A stretch of DNA of 64,000 bases from Channallabes apus (lineage: Eukaryota; Chordata; Actinopteri; Siluriformes; Clariidae). Numbering within the stretch: the first letter of the stretch is position 1; the number at the start of each line of letters is the position of its first letter. Positions 11,236 to 22,126 of this stretch are shown here, one piece after another. The notes beneath the pieces were generated by a model. That model did no database searches. It saw nothing but the letters and a program-made list of their open reading frames with translations, and had not been told where the DNA came from. The stretch is from contig CM060108.1 in NCBI GenBank assembly GCA_030522415.1, positions 38,815,756 through 38,879,755 of the forward strand. The letters run 5' to 3'. The position numbers were made by a program, and so were the translations under genes.

Positions 11236-11480
11236 CACACACAGACTGATACAGTGAGTGTAAGAGCATGACTGCTTCTCCTCCCTCTGCAGGTGTATTT
11301 ACCCCTGTTATCATTTCCAACTGAGCTGTGGATGACCTCTTGTGTTGTGTGGTCTGCGCAGAGTGTGTTATCATTCTTACACCAGCTGTATGCCCACAGC
11401 CTCTCCTCTTCCCTGTATTTCACATCTGAGAGTCACTTTCTCTCTTCTGAACACATGTTTATCAGGCTTTATGGGGTCCC
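11236..11480 (-). pseudogene. FCRL-like copy A: first Ig-domain fragment, frameshifted
   Basis: Two frames share one Ig domain: REKVTLRCEIQG (B strand) in one, and AYSWCKNDNTL ... YTCRGRRSSHALTLTVS (C to G strands) in another, so an indel lies between them near 11390-11400. The G-strand end is followed by CAG|TC rather than the CAG|GT donor seen in copy B at 32326-32328. With the damaged neighbouring exon, this shows copy A is dead. Confidence 0.7.
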
Positions 11481-11570
11481 CACAGCTTTAGGACTCTCTG
11501 AAGAAACATAACTTTATTATTAGCACCTCCAATACATACACACTTCAGTAATATACAGACCTAATATATG

Positions 11571-11762
11571 GTGCAGGGGTAGCTCAGTGGTTAAGGCATT
11601 GGACTACGGTTCGGAAGATCCCAGGTTCAAACCCCACAACCACCAAGTTGCCACTGTTGGGCCCTTGAGCAAGGCCCTTAACCCTCAACTGCTCAGATGT
11701 GTAATGAGATAAAAATGTAAGTTGCTCTGGATAAGAGCGTCTGCCAAATGACTAAATGTAAT
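11571..11762 (+). repeat. tRNA-derived SINE
   Basis: The tRNA-like head has A-box TAGCTCAGTGGTTAAGG and B-box GGTTCAAACCC. A conserved body and the tail GCTCTGGATAAGAGCGTCTG then CCAAATGACTAAATG follow. The same tail occurs at 12378-12455, and a decayed copy lies at 15575-15715. Confidence 0.85.
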
Positions 11763-12327
11763 ATTACAGTTGCTATATAAATAAGTGATGATTCATTGGA
11801 GAAAGCCTCTTCTGTCCAAAAAGAACACAGAAGCATGACTGAGGTGCATCTAAATGATGCACAAGGCTTCTGTTCCTTTGGACAAAGGGGACCAAAGAGG
11901 AGTTGTTTGACTTTAATGCCCACTGCAATGTTTGGCAAAACATCAGAAACACAGCATGTGAAGCACGGCAGTCTAGGGGTGAGGATTTGGGTTGTTTTTT
12001 GCAGCCACTGGACCTAAGGACCTTGCTGTCATTGAGTTGACCATGAACTCCTCTCTATGCCAGAGTATTCTAGAGGCAAATGAGAGGTCACCTGTCCCAC
12101 AGCTAAAGGTTGTTAAAAATCGGGTCATGCAACAGGATAATGATCTGAAGCACACCAGTAAATCTACATCAGATTGGCTGAAAAAGAAAGGCAAAATTCT
12201 GGGGTACTTATTTTTTACTTTGCCAGACTTGCTACAGTACGGTCAGATGATTATGATGTTTTTAAAACAGGGAGTACTAACTTTTACACATGACTATAAG
12301 CACATTCCAACTATAACTACACTGTAA
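11763..12327 (+). pseudogene. Tc1-like transposase relic
   Basis: Shows FFAATGPKDLAVIELTMN, QQDNDLKHTSKSTSDWLKKK and related blocks, homologous to the transposase in the twin elements at 59.2-62.4 kb. The N-terminal DNA-binding part is in another frame or lost, the PSQSPDLNP region is missing, and the ends are not recognisable. Confidence 0.7.
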
Positions 12328-12377
12328 AAAATAAAAAGTTGACTTAACTTAAAAAGTTAAGGCAACCGGCTTAACCG

Positions 12378-12455
12378 GTTACAGATGTGTAATGAGATAA
12401 ATATGTACGTCGCTCTGGATAAGAGCGTCTGCCAAATGCCTAAATGTAAAGTGTG
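12378..12455 (+). repeat. SINE 3' tail fragment
   Basis: Contains CGCTCTGGATAAGAGCGTC and CCAAATGCCTAAATG, as in the 11571 SINE tail. It abuts the truncated endonuclease ORF of an antisense L2 LINE. Confidence 0.75.
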
Positions 12456-12456
12456 A

Positions 12457-13124
12457 CCTGCTTTATGAGTGGGTCCTACTACACACTGATTTACGCCTAC
12501 GGAGTCCAATATGGACATAAATGCTGTTCTCAGAGGGTCTTCTGGATTCTCAAAATGAATGTTAAAATCTCCAGCAATTAACACTTTGTCTACAGAAACG
12601 ACTAGGTTTGAGATGAAATCTGCAAATTCACTAAGAAATTCAGAATACGGCCCTGGAGGTCTGTAAATTATAATTAGTGGAATCGACTGAGCTGACTTAA
12701 TATACTTAAATACACTTATGTTACTATAAAGAATTTCAAATGAATTAAATTTGTGTTCGTGTTTTTGTACGATAGACAGATTATCATTATGAATAACTGC
12801 GACGCCTCCTCCTCTACCAGTTAACCGAGGCTGGTGTATGTAGCTGTATCCAGGAGGACTAGCTTCATTTAGAGCTACATACTCGTCCTGTTTAACCCAT
12901 GTTTCAGTTAAACAGAGTATATCAAACGCCTGATCTGTGATAATTTCATTAACAATAACCGCTTTTGATGCGAGAGATCTAATATTTAAAATTCCTAGCT
13001 TCAGATCAGAGGTGCCGGCTGCGCATTCAGTATGATCCGAGTTTGTGGTCTTTATGTTAATTAAATTATTAAAACAGACTTTCTGAGTCTTTCTACATTT
13101 TTGCTTAGCTCGGGGAACAGACAC
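12457..13124 (-). pseudogene. L2-clade LINE ORF2, endonuclease domain (truncated)
   Basis: An apurinic-type endonuclease/exonuclease/phosphatase fold: LGILNIRSLASK, ILCLTETW (catalytic Glu), GRGGGVAVI, IIIYRPP, VLIAGDFNIH (GDFN motif) and GPTHKAGHTL. In LINEs this domain nicks target DNA for target-primed reverse transcription. The protein stops being LINE-like at about 12457, just before the expected SDH/H motif, where SINE tail sequence begins. The reverse transcriptase is absent. It lies 97 bp downstream of the ORF1 remnant, as in an L2/CR1 unit. Confidence 0.8.
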
Positions 13125-13220
13125 AGTCTCAATAAGGTGAACCCTGAGTGACGACTCTATGCAGCTAGCAGACGGTTGGTTTAGCCTGTCTGTCTGCTCC
13201 CTGGCCTGGGCTCTGGATTG

Positions 13221-13859
13221 TCACCGATTAACTAGACCTCTACTGAGACTATGAGCTATACTACAGGAAATGAGAGCAGCACCTTCCCGAGTGGGATGGA
13301 CACCGTCCCGCCCTAACAGGCCAGCTTTGCCCTCAAAGGTCTTCCAATTGTCTATGAAGCCCACATTATTTTTGGAGCACCACCTGGACATCCAGCGGTT
13401 CAGCGACCATAACCTGCTGTAAGCTATGTCACCACGTCTCATTGGGATGGGACCAGAGCATACTACTTCATCGGACATTGCCTTCGCTAATTTAAACACC
13501 TCTGTAAAGTTACTCTTACTAACCTCTGACTGACGAAGGCGTATATTGTTAGCTCCAGCATGTACCACTATCTTAGAGAACCTGTGCTATCCTAGAGCCC
13601 TAAGATTACCTGCTATGTCCGGTGCTCTGGCTCCCGGGATACACCTAACCACTGCCGCTGGCGCCCCTAAAGGTCTAGCTAATGTCACGTGTCTCAGTAT
13701 AGAATCTCCTATAATCAGAGCTCTTTCAGGTTTCTCAGCGGGTGCATCACTGAGGAGAGCAAACCTGTTGGACACGTGACGCGCAGAGGAGGTGTGCTCC
13801 GGTGGGCTAGCCTTAGCGTTAGCTTTGGCTGAACGAGTATGCCGCCAGTCGTCACCCAC
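13221..13859 (-). pseudogene. L2-clade LINE ORF1 with SGNH-esterase domain, one stop
   Basis: The N-terminal part carries ALIIGDSILRHV (GDS nucleophile block). After an in-frame TAG at 13587-13589 the same frame continues with HAGANNI (block III) and ends with DGVHPTREGA (the Asp/His pair of block V). These are the hallmarks of SGNH/GDSL-type esterase domains known from CR1/L2 ORF1 proteins. Apart from the stop, the ~210-codon frame is open and ends at 13218-13220. It is followed by the ORF2 start region at 13124. Confidence 0.8.
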
Positions 13860-14466
13860 TCTCCCCGCTGTGAGGGCTCTAATGCCGGAGTCGGGGGCTG
13901 ATTATCTCCGCCTGTGGCTTTGGATTATTGTAATGTCTTTTATAAAATTATAAAATAGGGTGTATTACTACATATACCTAAAATACCATCCAAGAAGAAG
14001 ACATTTTGTATTTGTGGTAGTGAAGTAATAACAATGTCATTTAAGAGAACTGGTCTGACTATTTGACTAGTTGTACAATAGCAATACTGGACATCACTAC
14101 CTCCACTGAATTGCAATGTAAGCAACAATGGTGACCTACAGTACTAATAGGAAGATTTCAAACATATTTATTATACGAAACAATTCATATTTTGGGTATG
14201 TGAATGTATAGTTATGTACCATAGGTTGGTGATAATTCAGTAAGTTGAGTCTTTACAAGCAGGGCTCCTTTTAAAACTCACAGTACATTAGCCTTATTTG
14301 AAGGTTTTTAAACATCTGCATAATATTTCAGTGTGCTGCCACCAGAGGAGGAGTTCTCTTTCTGTCTGTTGTGTTTTTGTCATTTTTCCCCCTTTGTGCC
14401 CTCTGTTCACAACCACAAACCTGTTTTGCAGTGCAGCTGCATAATCTTTCAAACGGCTTTCCTGTT
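13860..14466. other. Intergenic, possible SLAM-like 5' flank
   Basis: AT-rich sequence separates the L2 fragment from the first exon of the plus-strand receptor gene. No confident TATA box or other promoter element can be named. Confidence 0.4.
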
Positions 14467-16510
14467 ATGATGCGGAGCCTTCTACATGTAGTCATGTTGA
14501 TCATCCTGAATTTCCCAGCAGGTTGGTTGTTTATTGCTATCATTGAGTCGCAATCATCACTCAAAGAAACATTTACTCTTTTTAAAATAGCTACTGATTT
14601 ATTTTTTTCGTTGTTGTTGTTACAAATTTGCATGGTCTATGATTCACTGTTTACATTGACTTCTTTTTTCATCCTCAGACTGTGGTGCTCTGGTCCATGT
14701 GGTTTACAAATCAGTGGGGCACAAAGCTCATCTCACATTGGAAGAACACTGGAATATAACCACAGTTAAATGGAGAAAAGATCTTATTCTGATTGCAACT
14801 ATAGAAAACCAAACACCGGAGACAAAAAATCCAGAAAAAAATAATATATGTGTTTCTGACAACTCCTTGATTATCCATAATTTGATGGTGAATGACTCTG
14901 GAGATTATGTAGCTCAGACTGGACCATGGGAAGAGGAAGTAATAAAATACAAACTAATTGTACAGGGTAAGTTATACCTGATATATGATTTACAGTAGAT
15001 GTCAGAAATTACACAAAGTGGTATATAGTTTTAGGAAAATAAATAAACAAACAGATTTGGCCTGTCAAAAAGTGAGATGATTATTTATCGACTCCTGCAC
15101 ATTATCAAAAGTTTAATTTAATTTCTTTATTTTAAACAAGATTATGTATGCTATATTGAAAACATTAAGTCTACTGTACATGAAGTCAATGTGGTGTGAG
15201 ACATTGTGGAAGAAGTAAAGTTGATGCTCCCACTCTGAAGTTTGTTAGTTTCCAGTAATGAAATAGAAATGTTTCATACTGTACCTCACATACCACAATT
15301 TTATTTAGCAACTAAAACTGTTTGCAAATAATCTGTATTTTATTTCTGAATGACACTTGACTTGCAGTTAGATTCAAAACTGTAGAACCTAATTAAGGTC
15401 ATTTTTATAATCATTATGTAAAACAGCTATGGCACTGGTTTCTTCAGCAAGGAACAAAGCACAAAATCTTCTGAGCTGAAGATTCTCCAGTGGCAGAAAA
15501 CCATTACAAAGTTCTCACACCAGAAACTCCATCCATAAATATTAAATGCAGACCTAAATGAATTAAAATTCCAGCAAATGAGTTCAAATTCCAGCACAGC
15601 CAAGCTGCCACTGAACATTTGAACATAGACCCTTACACATAACTGTTCAGCTGTATAGATGAGATAAACATAAGTTGCTCTGTCTAAGGCCATGTAAAGC
15701 CCAAAATGGTAAATATACAGAAATACTGTATATTTTAATATGTTTTCTTTGTGGTGTTTCCCAGAGGCTGTCTCAAAACCAACAATCAATGCCGATCTTG
15801 ATCATCAGTCAAACTCCTCGTCTATTTGTCACATCTTGGTAAAATGTTCTGCTGATGGCGAGTCAGTGACATATCAATGTAATCACCAGCACTGCACTCG
15901 GACAAACGCAACACTGACCAGATTGAACATGACTATCAACTATACAGATGATGGGGTGTTGGAATGTACAGCCGGCAACCGTGTGAGCACAAAACGGACA
16001 TCAATACCCATAAATAACACATGTAAGTGATTAGTACATATAACAGACATAACACTATAATGTATACTTTATGCGCATTTATATATAAAAAATGTGTATT
16101 GCTTCTCTGGCTCACAGGTTCAGAAGAACAACAACCGTTAACCAGCACGACAATTAATTACACTTTGATTTTAATAATTATAATAAGCTGCACACTGGTG
16201 TTTGGTGTCCTGATGGTCTGTGTTAACAGTTTTAACAATGTCAGAAAGAAAGAATTGGTAAATACATCAGTACTCCCACATGCGCAAGACATACTACATT
16301 AACATGCATTCTTTCCATTACAGTATGTGTTAAATAATTTTATGTGGTTAGAATAAAGGAACATGTGAACAAGATAGGAGTGTTTGCACTCTTTACACAG
16401 AGGTGGGGAAACCACTGAGAGCTGAGACTCTAGCAGACAGCAGCACTACACAAAATGCAACAACAACAGTTTATGATGTTCCTTATGATGTATTGCTTTT
16501 TCAAAAATAA
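14467..16510 (+). CDS. SLAM/CD2-family-like receptor (five exons)
   Basis: Predicted exons are 14467-14521 (leader), 14679-14966 (D1), 15765-16022 (D2), 16118-16257 (TM) and 16403-16510 (tail). They join into 283 codons including the stop, with consistent phases (1, 1, 1, 0) and GT/AG at every junction. The leader is hydrophobic (two possible ATGs at 14467 and 14470). D1 is V-like without the canonical Cys pair (YVAQ where C would stand), as in SLAM/CD2-family first domains. D2 is C2-like with four cysteines (CHILVKC, YQC..HC) and LECTAGNRVST. The TM segment is NYTLILIIIISCTLVFGVLM. The tail reads TTVYDVPYDVLLFQK: VPYDVL fits an ITIM and TVYDVP resembles an imperfect ITSM. AATAAA overlaps the stop (16506-16511). 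Likely a leukocyte surface receptor; ligand unknown. Confidence 0.75.
15575..15715 (+). repeat. Decayed SINE in intron 2
   Basis: Degenerate version of the 11571 SINE: GTTCAAATTCCAGCAC (B-box region), AAGCTGCCACTG, then GAGATAAACATAAGTTGCTC. Confidence 0.6.
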
Positions 16511-16602
16511 AGCAAAATATATGCATATTTTTCAGTTTGTTTAAACTGCTGATGCCCTGTTGTTTCATTAGTTGTAAATACTTTTGCGCTAAATAGAAAA
16601 CC

Positions 16603-16603
<1 letters not shown>

Positions 16604-16652
<49 letters not shown>
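16604..16652. repeat. (CA)n microsatellite
   Basis: About 24 uninterrupted CA units. Confidence 0.95.
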
Positions 16653-16654
<2 letters not shown>

Positions 16655-18727
16655 AGTCTGTATTACACCACACATTGTTCATACTGATGTTGTTGTTCTG
16701 AGCTGATCTTGCAGTTTCCCTTGATTCCCGAGACATATGTTAATTTCTTCATTTGAGTTACTTTACTTACATTACTATGAGCGTTCAGAAACCACCAGAT
16801 TATTTGCATCTCATCGTGGATGCCATCTTGTTTATTTGTACAATAATTTCACAATTCTGTGACCACAGTATTAGTTCCTGCACTTTGGTTTGACCCGCAG
16901 TGATTTTAAACTCCAGTTGTGGAGGGCCAGTGTCCAGCACAGGTTGTAATTCACTGCCACGTAAACACACCCATACAACATACTGTTGTAATTAAGAAAT
17001 TAGTTCAATCAGCTGTGTTTGAGAAGAAGAATCACCAAACTGTGCTGGACAACTGCTCTCCCAGCCTGGAGGTGAAAATCCCTGCTCTAATGTAAAACAA
17101 ACTTCTCTTACTCTATAAGAGGAAAAGCTGTAGGTGCATGACATATAGACACAATTATACAACAGGTCATAAAAACACAGAGTGCAACAGAGCACCATCG
17201 CATATAATCAGAGACACACTTTGTACACAATAGCTGAGAGAAAGTCTTGCAGCAAGTTTTAATGCTGATTTGTTTAACTGCCAACTAAAAATATAAAAAC
17301 AGTGAAACTTAAAATCAGTCATTTTCAGAACATAGTAAACAGGAGTGTAACAAAAATGTCCCTAGTGCCTAGATAGTTCATCATAACAGCTTGAAAGCCA
17401 AAAGGTTATACTTTGGTGTCTTAAAAAAAAAAAGAATAAAATCATGTTACAATGTGATACAGCTAAGCTCCAAGTTCCACCTTCCCGCACTGATGTCACA
17501 CCACATGGCAGCCACATTGACAAATATATTGTCACCAATCACAATTTTCTAAGTTTACATTCAGATTTCAAATTAATAAATAAGGCAGTCATGTTCTCTG
17601 TGTAAAAAAAATGTTACACAGATACATCATACTTTTGAAAATGAGCACATGTCAGCACGTCAAAATGTGTGGCAAAGACTCTTTAATACAGTGTGGAATG
17701 TTGTAGACATTAATTATTATTTTTAATTAATAGAAATAAAATGTTTATAGCAAAACTATTGGAAAAGTGAAGTGATTTTTAAAAGCAAAAGAAAATGTGC
17801 TGCCACATACAGGGGAGATAGAGGGTAGGGTAAAACCTTTACCCTTTTTCACAGGTTTTTGCACCCAACCTGTGAAAAACAATGTGAAAAAATAGAAAAA
17901 CTAAATGAATTAAATGTCTACATATGAACAGTTGTATATGTTAATTAAAAAAATTACCAGTTAACTGGTTCACCAGAATCTTCCTAAAGCTGATCAACTA
18001 GCTCAAACAGATCTCTACAGCTTTATTCAGGCTGTGTATTGTGTCTAGTCTTCACACATTCAGATGTAGTGTGAAGGCTGTGTACTTTCCATCAGCCCTT
18101 TATTTTAAGTAACCCACCAACTTCCTCTTCTGCTTCCTGCTACTGTTAGACCACAATCATCTCAGACAAATATAGACTGTAATTATTATTCAAAACCTGT
18201 AATTATTATTAATTTAAGTATACTTCAAAATAAGTATACTTCCATGGCCCTCTTTTATCTGCATGTGTTCTGGCATCTAGGTGCTAGAAGTTGAAGTTCT
18301 TCTTTGGGTTATTTCTCAGTCTGACATTTACACAAATAATCATAACAGGTCCAAAGTTATCATTACTAAAATGTATTTTAGGAACAGGTTCAGGTGTAGA
18401 TTTTAAGGAAAAAAAAACACTAACAAAAACAAAACCCAGAAGATGGCACTAATGTAAATTCTTGGCAAACAATGAAACAATAAAATGACATACAGAAAAT
18501 AAAGGATTTTTTTGCAAGATATTTATGCATCCTGATAGATATAGAATTCATTTAATATTCCATTGTATTTATTTATTTTTTCATTTATTTTTTAAATGTT
18601 CTCTGTTTGGTTTAAATAGAGCTGATTATGTATACTGCAATTGTTTAAGTAGCACATTGCACATTTTAAATTTACTATTTGCTCACTCTAAACCTCAAAA
18701 AGTCTTAGAATCCTTACAAAAAAAGCC

Positions 18728-18728
<1 letters not shown>
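16653..18728. other. Non-coding stretch between receptor gene and LTR element
   Basis: No gene is supported. 16915-17095 (CTGTGCTGGACAACTGCTC) has the feel of a dispersed repeat but could not be classified. 18105-18185 resembles 7150-7225. Confidence 0.4.

Positions 18729-18756
<28 letters not shown>
18729..18756. repeat. (AAT)n microsatellite
   Basis: About nine AAT units. Confidence 0.9.
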
Positions 18757-18758
<2 letters not shown>

Positions 18759-18934
18759 AGCAAATCCAAGATTTAACAGTACTGTATATAAATAAAATTA
18801 AAAAATATAATTAAAACAACTGTTTCTGAAGTACATACATAAACATTACAGGCACATTCACTGCACACATTGTAGACACATTACACATACAATAACTATT
18901 TGGCTTTATTATTGCCCCCATTTTGCTGTATTGT

Positions 18935-19442
18935 TGTCATGTCTGGTTTACTGAGATTGAGACGCAGACGCAGGCTTGCAATAACACACAGTGTCTTTTA
19001 TTGACTTTAGTGTCCCTCGCCTTCTCTGAACACTGTCCTCATGAAAAGAACACAACAGAAAAACCACGGCTGGATCTCCGAACACAAAATGAAGAAAAGA
19101 AAAAGGGTTCTCGTGTCCGCTGTCCACGGCCCACGGAGTCCAAGCTGTGAATCAGTTCAATCCTGGGTTCAAAAGAACAAGGCGGACGTGAAACCACAAA
19201 ACACTTAGAAAGAACATGCATGAGCACATACACGGGTTGGTGCACAACTGTGAACGAACAAGTGTCTATGGGGTCGGCTGGTTAATATAGGAACACACAC
19301 TAGGAATACACAGGTGAAATTACTTTAATGGTGATTGTGATTTGACTTACAGACAGACACACTAGGGGGAGACAGAGTGTCGGCTCAGTAGTCCGGAGAG
19401 CCGGATCTTCTTCCCTGAGGCCGTGGTGGTTCTGATGTTACA
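18935..19442 (-). repeat. 3' LTR of the sushi-type element
   Basis: A 508 bp copy of the other LTR with one observed substitution. The integrase ORF stops at 19385, so the 3' end of pol overlaps this LTR by about 58 bp. Confidence 0.9.
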
Positions 19443-20971
19443 GTACCCCCCTCCCCAGCACCGACCTCCTGAGGGAGGCGACGGCGCCCCCCTCGCATTC
19501 TCGGGGGCCCCCTGAGCTCACCTATATGCCGCACCTGCCGACGGGGGGGGCGACCCGGCGGTCGCGGAGCCGGGCGATCCGGTCTTGCCCTGTGGAAATC
19601 CGTGACTAGCTCTTGGCTCAGTATGCTCCGAGCCGGGACCCAACTCCGCTCCTCCGGCCCGTACCCCTCCCAGTCGACCAAGTACTGCAGCGCCCCCGCC
19701 CTTCTCCGAGAGTCCAAGAGTTCTTTGACTCGGAATGCTGGGGCGCCCCCTATGTCCACTGCCCCAGGGAGTGAGGGTTCTGCTGTTCCTTCGTCCAACG
19801 GCCCCCGGACCACTGGCTTAAGGAGAGAGATGTGAAACACAGGGTTAATACGGAAATGTGCAGGGAGGGACAGTTTAAACGCTACTGGATTTACTTGTGC
19901 CGTTATGGGAAACGGCCCGATGAACCTAGGAGAGAGTTTCTTGCAGGGGAGGTTGAGGTGGAGGTCCCGTGTCGAGAGCCACACCCGATCGCCTACCTGG
20001 AGCGGAGCGCTTTCCCGTCGCCGCCTATCGGCATATTTAGAGAACCGCTGCACTGCTCTGGAAATTTGTGTGTGTGCGTCTTCCCACACACTCTCCGCCT
20101 TCTTAAACCATTCATCCACTACTGGTACGTCGGTGGGCGTGGCATCCCATGGACATAGCGGAGGTTGATAACCTAATATGCATTGAAATGGCGTGAGGCC
20201 GGTAGAGGAGTGGCGGAGGGAGTTTTGTGCATATTCTGCCCAGATAAGACAATCAGCCCATTCATGTTGCCGACCACTACAATATGCTCGAAGATACCTC
20301 CCAAGTTCCTGAACAGTCCGTTCTGCCTGTCCATTCGACTCGGGGTGATAGCCCGACGTTAGGCTAACTGTAGTCCCCAACTTCTGGAAGAAAGCTTTCC
20401 AGACCCTGGCGATAAATTGGGGCCCACGATCGGAAATAATATCTTCGGGGATGCCGTAGTGGCGGAACACCGAAGTGAATAGGGTTTCTGCTACCTGGAG
20501 GGCTGACGGGAGAGAGCAAAATGGGATAAACTTGCATCCCTTAGAGAATCTATCTATTACCACGAGAATCGTGGTGTACCCGTTCGAAACCGGCAGATCC
20601 GTGACAAAGTACACTGCGATATGGGACCACGGTCTGTTCGGCACCGGGAGGGGCATTAATTTTCCAACGGGTAAATTACGTGGGCTTTTCGTGGTCGCAC
20701 ATGTGGCACAAGACAGAACAATCTTTTTCACGGTTTCTCGAATTTTTGGCCACCAGAACTTTGGTTCCAACAGGTGGTAGGTGCGTGCAACGCCGGGGTG
20801 TCCCGATGCTAGGCTCGTATGAGCTTCGATCATCACTCGCTCTCGAAGCGACTCCGGAACATAGGTTCGGTTCGGAGGGCAGCTCCTAGGCACGGGGTTG
20901 GACCGTGCCCACTGAGCTATCTCCGCCTTGAGATCCCACATAACCGGGGCCACTACAAGTGACGATGGCAA
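19385..20971 (-). pseudogene. Sushi-type element: integrase with chromodomain
   Basis: A 528-codon open frame. The zinc-binding HHCC region (HTSLASGHPG ... CATC) is near residues 50-91, and the catalytic core follows. The first catalytic Asp is replaced by Tyr (WSHIAVYFVTDLP, codon at 20609-20611); the second Asp (ISDRGPQF) and the Glu (NGQAERTVQE) remain. Then come a GPY/F-like module (LSPRFIGPFPI) and the chromodomain (ALQYLVDWEGYGPEERSWVPA), which in chromoviruses directs insertion towards marked histones. The frame is long but the enzyme should be inactive. Confidence 0.9.
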
Positions 20972-20988
20972 AATTGGTTCCGGATTTG

Positions 20989-22126
20989 TTATTGGTTCCG
21001 GCGACGGGTAGTAGCGTGATAGCGCGTCCGTTTAATGTTCTTCGAGCCGGGGCGATATGTAATCATGAATTTGAAACGCGTGAAAAAGAGCGCCCAGCGG
21101 GCTTGACGTGGGTTCAGTCTCTTCGCCTGTTGGAGGTACTCAAGATTCCGATGATCCGTGAGTACCGTAAATGAGTATTTTGCCCCCTCCAACCAGTGCC
21201 GCCATTCCTCTAACGCCGCTTTTACTGCTAGCAGTTCTCTGTTACCGATATCGTAATTTCGCTCGGCAGGTGTTAATTTCCTCGAAAAAAAAGCGCAAAG
21301 GTAAAGTTTCTCGGGGTGGCCTTGGCGTTGTGACAGCACTGCTCCTAACCCTACCTCGGACGCATCGACCTCTACTACGAAGGGCTTGTCAGGGTTCGGT
21401 AATTTTAAGATAGGTGCTGATGTAAATGCCGTTTTGAGACGCGTAAACGCTTCACGCGCTTCACCTGGGAACTCGCGGAGGCATTTCGGCTTTCCTATCA
21501 GTAGTGAAGTGAGCGGTGCTGCTACCGTGCTGAAGCCCCGAATGAACCGCCTATAAAAGTTAGCAAACCCCAAGAATCTTTGTAGCTCCTTCACTGTCGT
21601 GGGTTCCGGCCATTGTTGCACCGCCGCGACTTTGGACTTTTCCATCTCGACCCCCCGTGGCCCTATGCGATAGCCGAGGAATGCCACCTCCCGCTGATGA
21701 AATGCGCATTTCTCTGCCTTCACATAGAGCCCGTGTTCGCTTAGGCGCCGAAGGACGGCGGTCACATGACTGACGTGCTCCGAATATGACCGTGAATAAA
21801 CCAAGATGTCATCTAGGTAAATTATAACGAAACGGTTTTACATATCCCGGAACACGTCATTCATGAACCCCTGAAACACCGCAGGTGCGTTTACCAGTCC
21901 ATATGCCATCACATTATACTGGTAATGGCCAGATGTCGTGCTAAACGCAGTCTTCCATTCGTCGCCCTTACGCACACGAACGAGGTTATATGCGCTGCGG
22001 AGGTCGAGTTTGGTGAACATGGAGGCGCCCTGAAGCTGATCGATTGCGGCCGGGACCAGGGGCAGTGGGTGCTTATACTTTATTGTGACTGCATTGAGCC
22101 CCCTATAATCAATACAGGGCCTTAAG
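20989..22126 (-). pseudogene. Sushi-type element: reverse transcriptase and RNase H
   Basis: The RT core is visible as [33 protein letters not shown], and YLDD at about 21808-21819. RNase H follows: [34 protein letters not shown] and [10 protein letters not shown]. An in-frame TAA (21838-21840) interrupts the RT between RDM and [11 protein letters not shown] one-base loss near 21033 (after PGSKNIK) throws the end of RNase H out of frame. The enzyme normally copies element RNA into DNA; this copy cannot give a full-length product. Confidence 0.85.

Noticed and set aside
19602..20168. Plus-strand ORFs of 77-108 codons
   Set aside because: Antisense shadows of the integrase ORF.
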